Source: Verrucomicrobiota bacterium (lineage in GTDB: Bacteria > Verrucomicrobiota > Verrucomicrobiia > Verrucomicrobiales > Akkermansiaceae). Taken from it: 17,311 nucleotides of DNA. The notes under the pieces are model-generated. The model saw only the letters and a program-made list of their open reading frames with translations, made no database searches and was not told the DNA's origin. Positions 1 to 5,291 of this stretch are shown here, piece after piece (position 1 is the stretch's first letter; the number at the start of each line of letters is the position of its first letter). Location: contig WBXE01000027.1 in NCBI GenBank assembly GCA_008932955.1, forward strand, positions 1-17,311, written 5' to 3'. Position numbers and translations under genes: made by a program.

Positions 1-980
1 CCGGGCTTTTTCACGCTGGGGAAGCGCAAGCCGATGACGTCGCCGGTGGCGAGGGCCATTTCCTCGACTTGGTCGCGGCTGGCCCAGACTTCCAGTTCGC
101 CGCGGTGACCGTGATCGGGTACCACGCTGACGCGGGCAAACGGGCCGGCGACAAACAAATGACTCACCCGCCCGGTGACGTCCACACCTTCCTCCGCAGC
201 AAAGCGCAATTCAATCTCGTGAGGGCGAATATAACGGCCGTCGGGCAGCTTGTTGACCTCGCCGAGGAACTCGTAAACGAATGAAGTACGAGGCTCGTCG
301 TAGATGTCCTGCGGGGTGCCGATCTGCTCGATGCGAGCATTGCGCATCACCACCACTTGGTCGGCGAGTTCCAAGGCTTCTTCTTGGTCGTGGGTGACAA
401 ATAATGTGGTTAGGTTGATTTCATCGTGGAATTGGCGCAACCAGCGCCGCAGTTCCTTGCGCACCTGGGCATCCAGCGCGCCAAATGGCTCATCTAGCAA
501 TAACACCTTGGGCCGGATGGCCAGAGCGCGGGCGAGGGCGACGCGTTGGCGCTGGCCGCCGGAGAGTTCGTGGGGACGGCGCTTGTCCAGACCTTCGAGC
601 CTAACCAATTTTAACAATTCGCCGACCCGCTCACGGGTCTCGGCGCGCGTGAGTCGCCGTGCCTGTGGCATCACATCCAGCCCGAAGGCGATGTTTTGCG
701 CGATGCTCATGTGGGTGAACAACGCGTAATGCTGGAACACGAAACCCACACCACGCTTGCCCGCCGTCACCTCGCTGACGTCGTTGCCGTGAAATAGGAT
801 GCGCCCGCTGCCAGGATCGGCCATTTCCAGTCCCGCGACGATGCGCAGCAAGGTGGTCTTGCCAGAGCCCGACGGACCTAACAAAGCGGTTAGTGATCCG
901 TCCGGCACTTCCAGGGATATGTCATCCAGCGCGGTATAGGTGCCGAAGGTCTTGTGGATGGATTGGATGGAAATCGACAT
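1..980 (-). CDS. cysA: Sulfate/thiosulfate ABC transporter ATP-binding protein CysA (partial, C-terminus off the window)
   Basis: This ATPase powers sulfate/thiosulfate import through the CysT-CysW channel at the inner face of the cytoplasmic membrane. The minus-strand frame opens with ATG at 978-980 (MSISIQSIHKTFG). It shows Walker A GPSGSGKTT, a Q-loop (FVFQHYALF), the ABC signature LSGGQRQR, Walker B VLLLDEP followed by FGALDAQVR, and the H-loop FVTHDQEEA. About 326 residues are visible against roughly 350-365 for the family, so only the tail is missing. The last stretch, after PHEIELR, fits the TOBE-like regulatory domain of CysA. It is the last visible gene of the rrf2-sbp-cysT-cysW-cysA run and is separated from cysW by about 200 bp of repeat DNA. 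The identity as CysA, rather than a related anion importer, rests on this neighbourhood. Confidence 0.93.
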   Translation of the reverse strand, partial: MSISIQSIHKTFGTYTALDDISLEVPDGSLTALLGPSGSGKTTLLRIVAGLEMADPGSGRILFHGNDVSEVTAGKRGVGFVFQHYALFTHMSIAQNIAFGLDVMPQARRLTRAETRERVGELLKLVRLEGLDKRRPHELSGGQRQRVALARALAIRPKVLLLDEPFGALDAQVRKELRRWLRQFHDEINLTTLFVTHDQEEALELADQVVVMRNARIEQIGTPQDIYDEPRTSFVYEFLGEVNKLPDGRYIRPHEIELRFAAEEGVDVTGRVSHLFVAGPFARVSVVPDHGHRGELEVWASRDQVEEMALATGDVIGLRFPSVKKP

Positions 981-1030
981 AAGGTTAGACCTGAAAAGGA
1001 AGGTGGAAGGGGTTGCAGTGCGGTTTTTTC

Positions 1031-1158
1031 ACCACAGATTTCACGGATTGAAGAGGATTACACGGAAAAGAAGACCACAATCTATCTACTCTTCGGCTCC
1101 CCCTAAAGGGGTCTGCCAAATAATTCATAACTCTTTCATTATCTGTGAAATCTGTGGT
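1031..1158. repeat. Inverted repeat with 'accacagatt' ends between cysW and cysA
   Basis: ACCACAGATTTCAC at 1031-1044 is matched exactly in reverse complement by GTGAAATCTGTGGT at 1145-1158. The match extends to 18 bp with one mismatch (1031-1048 against 1141-1158). The 96 bp between the arms include a second degenerate copy (GATTACACGG near 1057) and no credible gene. It fills most of the 197-bp gap between cysW and cysA. From memory, such sequences are frequent interspersed repeats in Verrucomicrobia-like genomes. In the operon transcript the arms could form a long hairpin, but any effect on cysA expression is inference. Confidence 0.75.
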
Positions 1159-1177
1159 TCCCATTTGAATTTCGAGC

Positions 1178-2017
1178 TCAGGTGCGGCGGCTGGCGCGCT
1201 GGTGGGTGAGTTGTTCGACGGCGGTCTTGAGGCCGAGGGTGAGCAGGGCGAGCAGGCCCAGCAAGGTGGCGCAGGCGAAGGCGGCGCTGAATTGGTATTC
1301 GTTATAGAGCACTTCGATGTGCAGGGGCAGGGTATTGGTTTTGCCGCGGATGTGGCCGGAGACCACCGACACGGCGCCGAATTCGCCCATGGCGCGGGCA
1401 TTGCACAACAATACGCCGTAGAGGAGTCCCCACTTGATGTTAGGCAAGGTGATGCGGCGGAATATTTGCCAACCGCTGGCGCCGAGGGTCACGGCGGCGA
1501 GTTCCTGATCGCTGCCCTGCGACTCCATCAGTGGGATCAACTCGCGGGCAACAAACGGAAAGGTCACAAACACGGTGGCCAGAATGATGCCCGGCAGCTC
1601 AAAAATGATCCGGATATCATGCTCCGCGAGCCACGGGCCGAACCAGCCCTGGGCCCCGAATAACAACACCCACACCAAACCCGCGATAACCGGCGAAACG
1701 GCAAACGGCAGGTCGATGAGCGAGAGCAACAGCGCCCGGCCGCGGAATCGGTACTTGGTGACCCCCCACGCGGCGGCCACCCCGAACACGGTGTTGAGCG
1801 GCACGGATACCGCCGCTGCGGTTAGAGTGAGGCGCACCGCCGAGAGCGCGGCCGGGGACTGCAGCGAGGCGAAGAATACGTCGACCCCGCGGCGCAACGC
1901 CTCCACAAACACGGCCAGCAGGGGCAGGAATAAGAACAAGCTCAGCGCGAGCAGAGCGAGGCCGATGAGCAACCAGCGCACGGGAGCGGATTCGGTGGTG
2001 GCGGAACGGTGGTGCAT
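1178..2017 (-). CDS. cysW: Sulfate ABC transporter permease CysW
   Basis: This is one half of the heterodimeric membrane channel that moves sulfate/thiosulfate, delivered by the binding protein, across the inner membrane. The 279-residue product is close to the family's usual ~290. It has a long N-terminal membrane segment (WLLIGLALLALSLFLFLPLL), several more hydrophobic helices, and a C-terminal helix. The EAA-type coupling loop that docks on CysA is visible as AAVTLGASGWQIFRRITLP. The start ATG (2015-2017) lies only 3 bp after the cysT stop, which argues for translational coupling. The C-terminus ends at TGA 1178-1180. CysT is the paralogous partner. Assignment of W rather than T follows gene order and sequence resemblance. 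Confidence 0.93.
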   Translation of the reverse strand: MHHRSATTESAPVRWLLIGLALLALSLFLFLPLLAVFVEALRRGVDVFFASLQSPAALSAVRLTLTAAAVSVPLNTVFGVAAAWGVTKYRFRGRALLLSLIDLPFAVSPVIAGLVWVLLFGAQGWFGPWLAEHDIRIIFELPGIILATVFVTFPFVARELIPLMESQGSDQELAAVTLGASGWQIFRRITLPNIKWGLLYGVLLCNARAMGEFGAVSVVSGHIRGKTNTLPLHIEVLYNEYQFSAAFACATLLGLLALLTLGLKTAVEQLTHQRASRRT

Positions 2018-2020
2018 GGT

Positions 2021-2839
2021 CTAACGCTTGTGCCAATTGAGTTGGCGTTGCAGCAGGTTGATGAAGAACAGCAGGGCGAAGGAGACGATGAGCATGCCCG
2101 CGGCGATCACTGCGGCTTCGCGGTACTTGTATTGCTCGAGTTGGGAAACGATGAGCAAGGGCAGGATTTCAGTTTTCATCGGGAGGTTGCCGGAGATGAA
2201 GATGACCGAGCCGTATTCGCCGATGGCTCGCGCAAAGGCCAGGGTGAAACCGGTGATGAGTGCCGGCAGCAAGGCCGGTAAAATCACCCGCCAAAACACC
2301 GTCCAACGACTGGCTCCCAGTGTCGCCGCCGCCTCTTCCAATTCTGAGCCCAAGTCTTCCATCACCGGTTGCACCGTGCGCACCACAAATGGAAACCCAA
2401 TGAAGGTCAGCGCGATGAACACCCCGAACGGACTGTACGCACCTTGAATTCCCCACCCTGCCAGGTAGTGCCCGATCCAGCCGTTGGGCGCGTATATCGA
2501 GGTCAGCGTGATGCCCGCCACCGCCGTGGGCAGCGCAAACGGCAAGTCCACCATGGCGTCGAGCACCCGGCGGCCCGGGAAGCGATAGCGCACCAGCACC
2601 CAGGTGACTAACAAACCCATGCCGACGCTCACCGTCGCTGCTGCTGCGCTGGCGCCGAAAGTGAGTTTGGCGGCGGCGAGCACCCGCGGTGCGGAGAGGA
2701 TGCGCCACCACTCAGCCGGGCCGAGTCCGCCGGCCTTGACAAACAATGCGGCGAGCGGAATGAGGATGATGAGGCTCAGATAAGTCACGGTGAACCCCAG
2801 AGACAAGCCAAAGCCGGGAATGACGCGGGGTTTGCTCAT
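2021..2839 (-). CDS. cysT: Sulfate ABC transporter permease CysT (CysU)
   Basis: This is the second channel subunit of the sulfate/thiosulfate importer. The chosen start (ATG 2837-2839, MSKPRVIPGFG) gives 272 residues, matching the family's usual ~277, and begins at the conserved 'P-G-F-G-L-S-L-G' entry into the first membrane helix. A longer in-frame extension to 2944 would be encoded by repeat DNA and is rejected. The EAA loop reads EEAAATLGASRWTVFWRVILP, followed by the family stretch ARAIGEYGSVIFISGNLP. The stop is TAG 2021-2023, just before cysW. No clear Shine-Dalgarno is seen; the 5' side runs directly into the heptamer repeat at 2851-3036, so the leader of this cistron is mostly repeat sequence. 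Confidence 0.93.
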   Translation of the reverse strand: MSKPRVIPGFGLSLGFTVTYLSLIILIPLAALFVKAGGLGPAEWWRILSAPRVLAAAKLTFGASAAAATVSVGMGLLVTWVLVRYRFPGRRVLDAMVDLPFALPTAVAGITLTSIYAPNGWIGHYLAGWGIQGAYSPFGVFIALTFIGFPFVVRTVQPVMEDLGSELEEAAATLGASRWTVFWRVILPALLPALITGFTLAFARAIGEYGSVIFISGNLPMKTEILPLLIVSQLEQYKYREAAVIAAGMLIVSFALLFFINLLQRQLNWHKR

Positions 2840-2850
2840 GAAAAGAGAGG

Positions 2851-3036
2851 AGACGCAAGACGCAGGACTGCAGGACGCAAGAGAAGAGGAAGAAGCGGGA
2901 TTGCCGCTCGCTTTGGCTTGTCTTGCGCCCCATGCGAGACGCAAGACCCAAGACTCAAAGACCCAAGATAAAGAAAAGAGAAGACATGACGCAGAGCCTC
3001 TTGTCTTGCGTCTTGCGTCTTGCTGTCTTGCGTCTT
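2851..3036. repeat. CAAGACN heptamer repeat cluster with inverted arms inside the sulfate operon
   Basis: The 220-bp gap between sbp and cysT is built from degenerate 7-bp units (CAAGACG, CAAGACC, CAAGACT, CAAGACA), present in both orientations. AGACGCAAGACGCA at 2851-2864 pairs perfectly with 3007-3020 (14 bp). A second internal stem pairs GTCTTGCG at 2920-2927 with CGCAAGAC at 2940-2947. The unit length and A-rich character resemble the TCCGAAA heptamer array at the right end of the window, although the unit differs. No gene is credible here. The transcript would be strongly structured between the highly expressed binding protein and the permeases. Confidence 0.85.
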
Positions 3037-3058
3037 GATTTTCATAGGCCTCGCGGAG

Positions 3059-4066
3059 CTACGGTTTGATGACCTGATCGAAGGTGCCGCCGTCGTTGAA
3101 GTGGGTGGCTTGGGCCTTGGCCCAGCCGCCGAAATCCGCATCCACGCTGACCATCGGCAAGTCTGGCAAGCGGAGCGTGGCCTGCGCTGCAATCTCCGGC
3201 TTGCGCGGCCGATAGAAGTGCTTGGCGACCATAGCCTGCGCTTCATCGGTGTACAAAAATTCCAGATAGGCGCGGGCGGCCTGGGTGCTGCCGTGCTTGG
3301 CGGCGTTGGCCTCGACCACGGCCACTGGGGGTTCGGCCAGAATGCTCAGCGACGGATAGATGATGTCGGCAAGGCCGGGGAACTCCCGATCTATCAGGTA
3401 AGCCTCATTTTCCCAGGCCAGCAGGACGTCGCCTTTGCCTTGTTTGGCGAAGGTGGAGGTGGAGTCGCGGGCACCGGTGCCGAGGACTGGCACGTTTTTA
3501 AACAGGCGGGTCATGTAGGCGAGGATTTGTGCTTGGTCGCCGTGGTACTCTTTAGCGGCCCAAGCCCAGGCGGCGAGGTAGTTCCAGCGTGCGCCGCCGG
3601 AGGTTTTAGGGTTGGGGGTGATCACTTGCATGCCGTCCTTGACTAGGTCGCCCCAATCCTTGATGCCCTTGGGATTGCCCTTGCGCACCACCAGCACAAT
3701 CGTTGAGGTGTAGGGCGAACTGTGGTCTGGCAGCTTGGCTTGCCAGTCGCTAGGTAACAATTTTGTCTGCCGGGCTATCTCATCGATGTCGCCGGCCAAG
3801 GCCAGCGTGACTACGTCGGCCTGCAGGCCATCGATGACTGCGCGGGCTTGTTTGCCCGAACCGCCATGGGATTGTTCGATGTTAAGCGTGATGCCGTGGG
3901 TGGTCTGCCACTGTTTAGCGAAGGCGACATTGACATCGGCGTAAAGCTCGCGAGTCGGGTCGTAGGAAACATTCAACACAGTGCTGCCAGAGGTGGCACG
4001 CTTGCTGCATGCAGTGAGCAGCAGTGCGAGTGTCACCGCGCTTAGGCAATGAGACATGGCTTTCAT
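3059..4066 (-). CDS. sbp: Sulfate-binding lipoprotein (Sbp/CysP family)
   Basis: This is the extracytoplasmic solute-binding component that captures sulfate (or thiosulfate) and hands it to CysTW. The protein has 335 residues, against about 330 for the family. Family hallmarks are LNVSYDPTRELYADVN, the ligand-loop stretch QSHGGSGKQARAVIDGLQAD, and VTPNPKTSGGARWNYLAAW. The N-terminus MKAMSHCLSAVTLALLLTAC ends in a lipobox (LTAC), which predicts lipid attachment at Cys20 rather than a free periplasmic protein as in enterobacteria. The start chosen at ATG 4064-4066 places this signal correctly; a second ATG nine bases downstream would also keep it. It sits between rrf2 (79 bp upstream) and cysT. 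Sbp and CysP cannot be separated safely by eye. Confidence 0.92.
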   Translation of the reverse strand: MKAMSHCLSAVTLALLLTACSKRATSGSTVLNVSYDPTRELYADVNVAFAKQWQTTHGITLNIEQSHGGSGKQARAVIDGLQADVVTLALAGDIDEIARQTKLLPSDWQAKLPDHSSPYTSTIVLVVRKGNPKGIKDWGDLVKDGMQVITPNPKTSGGARWNYLAAWAWAAKEYHGDQAQILAYMTRLFKNVPVLGTGARDSTSTFAKQGKGDVLLAWENEAYLIDREFPGLADIIYPSLSILAEPPVAVVEANAAKHGSTQAARAYLEFLYTDEAQAMVAKHFYRPRKPEIAAQATLRLPDLPMVSVDADFGGWAKAQATHFNDGGTFDQVIKP

Positions 4067-4145
4067 GAGGGTGATGATAGAGATGTTGGATGGATAGAAG
4101 AATTGCAGACGGAAGCATGCGCTGCCATTGGCATTAGAGATAGGG

Positions 4146-4718
4146 TTAGATTTCCGGGAAAAACGCTTCGGCCAGCCCGGACCACCCGGCGAGGAAGCCG
4201 TCAGACGTACAAGCATTTTGGCGAATATCTTCGGGCTTGTCTTTGACCACGCCGACGGCGAAGGGCGGCGACACGCCATCGCGGCGCATCTTACTCAAGG
4301 TTACTTCCACCACTTGCGCCAGGTTGTAGCGATCGAGGATTTTGGCGATGGAATTGCGCACATCGATCATGAGCATCCGCAGCCCGCAGTGCGCCTCATC
4401 CGGGCAGGTGCAGCGCTGGTACGCGTTTTCGCTGGCGCAACCAATCGGTGCCAGGCGGCCGTCCACCAAGCGCACCAGGTCGCCGATTCGCAGTGACGAC
4501 GGCGGCACGGCTAGCGCATAGCCGCCGAGTTTGCCGCGGCGCGTCTCCACGATGCCGGCCGTGCGCAGTTCCTGCAAAATGCGCTCCACGTATTTGAGAG
4601 GCAAGCGGTTGGCATCGGCCAATTCCGCGCCCCCGACCGACGGGCGTCCCAACTCAGCCGCAATCCCTAAATGGATCAAGGCCCGCAAGGCGTATTCAGC
4701 TTTTTTTGAGAGGCGCAT
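4146..4718 (-). CDS. Rrf2-family transcriptional regulator with cysteine cluster, probable sulfur-operon regulator
   Basis: This winged-helix DNA-binding regulator is 190 residues long. Residues 1-85 carry the Rrf2 core: MRLSKKAEYALRALIHL, the recognition region LPLKYVERILQELRTAGIVE, and the wing RRGKLGGYALA. Four cysteines follow, C94, C103, C105 and C111 (PIGC...CTCPDEAHCGL), in the region where IscR-type members bind an Fe-S cluster. The start ATG 4716-4718 aligns with the family start MRLSKK; an upstream ATG adds 11 unsupported residues. About 45 C-terminal residues exceed the usual length and are not recognised. As first gene of the sbp-cysTWA operon, a role like that of CymR, the Rrf2-family cysteine-metabolism regulator of Bacillus, is the best inference. 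Sensing through a cluster is unproven. Confidence 0.88.
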   Translation of the reverse strand: MRLSKKAEYALRALIHLGIAAELGRPSVGGAELADANRLPLKYVERILQELRTAGIVETRRGKLGGYALAVPPSSLRIGDLVRLVDGRLAPIGCASENAYQRCTCPDEAHCGLRMLMIDVRNSIAKILDRYNLAQVVEVTLSKMRRDGVSPPFAVGVVKDKPEDIRQNACTSDGFLAGWSGLAEAFFPEI

Positions 4719-4730
4719 GGTTGAATGTCG

Positions 4731-4769
4731 ACCAATTGGTAGGATATCCAAGACCGTTCGGCAAGGAAA
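4731..4769 (-). promoter_or_regulatory. Candidate promoter and palindromic operator of the rrf2-sulfate operon
   Basis: Reading the minus strand, TTTCCT (4764-4769) and TATCCT (4741-4746) are separated by 17 bp and form a weak -35/-10 pair. A perfect 10-bp palindrome, ACCAATTGGT, occupies 4731-4740, immediately downstream of the -10, where a repressor would block initiation. It lies about 13 bp before the rrf2 start. Autoregulation by the Rrf2 protein is inferred from position only. A second palindrome, GGATATCC at 4742-4749, overlaps the -10. Confidence 0.35.
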
Positions 4770-4878
4770 AAAATTCCGGGGGAGGTGGGAATATTCTTAA
4801 CTCATTGGAAAAAAAGGTTTAATGGTTCAGAACTCAGTGTTCGACCTCAAAACAACAACTCCGTCGAGCAAGTTCAAT

Positions 4879-4918
4879 TCCCTCAGATTGCCGTCTAAGT
4901 TCGGTTTTTTCTGAGGGA
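4879..4918. repeat. Small inverted repeat (TCCCTCAGA stem)
   Basis: TCCCTCAGA at 4879-4887 pairs with TCTGAGGGA at 4910-4918: a 9-bp perfect stem with a 22-base loop. It lies in the long gene-free stretch between rrf2 and clpC. No function is evident. A T-run (4905-4910) sits inside the loop and the right arm rather than after the stem, so it does not look like a terminator. Confidence 0.45.
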
Positions 4919-4934
4919 TTGCGCGTGAGGATTT

Positions 4935-5059
4935 TTACCACTGAGGTACTGATTCCCACAACCGAGCGAAGCGAGATGGCCTGACTAACGACCTTTCAAA
5001 TAATCAGGCAAATACCACTGAAATATTTGTCGTTTTATTATCCGTGCACTCAGTGGTAA
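4935..5059. mobile_element. MITE-like element with 11-bp terminal inverted repeats
   Basis: TTACCACTGAG at 4935-4945 is exactly inverted as CTCAGTGGTAA at 5049-5059, enclosing about 100 bp without coding capacity. A third copy of the core, TACCACTGA at 5013-5021, lies in direct orientation inside and could pair with the right end instead. No target-site duplication is obvious at the flanks, and no transposase is near. A short non-autonomous element or an interspersed repeat fits equally well. Nothing else is recognised in 4770-5180 apart from the small stem at 4879-4918. Confidence 0.45.
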
Positions 5060-5182
5060 TGAGTGTTTCAGAGGTTTCTTCGTCACGAATTAAGGGAATT
5101 GAACTGGCTCCCCATTCGTCGAAAACGAGGTCGTTAACTGAGTACTGTGGTTGCGACTCAGGTGGCGCTCTCTGAGCGGAAA

Positions 5183-5285
5183 ACAGGCACCTTGCCTGTC
5201 TGCCAATGAAACGACAGGCTGGAAGCCCGTCGTCTATGACAGGCAGGCTGCCTATCCTCCTCACACGACACTTGGCAAGTGTCGT
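5183..5285. repeat. Tandem array of four palindromes with three-base loops (REP-like), next to the clpC 3' end
   Basis: Four consecutive hairpins are present. ACAGGCA/TGCCTGT at 5183-5199 has loop CCT. ACGACAGGCT/AGCCCGTCGT at 5211-5233 has loop GGA and one mismatch. GACAGGCA/TGCCTATC at 5238-5256 has loop GGC and one mismatch. ACGACACTT/AAGTGTCGT at 5265-5285 has loop GGC and is perfect. Spacers are 11, 4 and 8 bp. All have exactly three-base loops, while the stem sequences differ. The last one lies 6 bp beyond the clpC stop and may serve as its transcription terminator or 3'-end protector, but no U-run follows it. Confidence 0.8.
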
Positions 5286-5291
5286 TCCCTG

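Noticed and set aside
2851..3036. CRISPR array
   Set aside because: Units are 7 bp, degenerate and in both orientations, with no spacers and no cas genes.
2790..3038. Plus-strand frame encoding repeated KTQDSKTQD-like residues
   Set aside because: The peptide repeats are only a translation of the CAAGACN heptamer DNA and overlap the cysT start.
5004..5264. 86-codon minus-strand frame downstream of clpC
   Set aside because: It runs across the palindrome array and the MITE-like element, has no SD and no protein-family resemblance.
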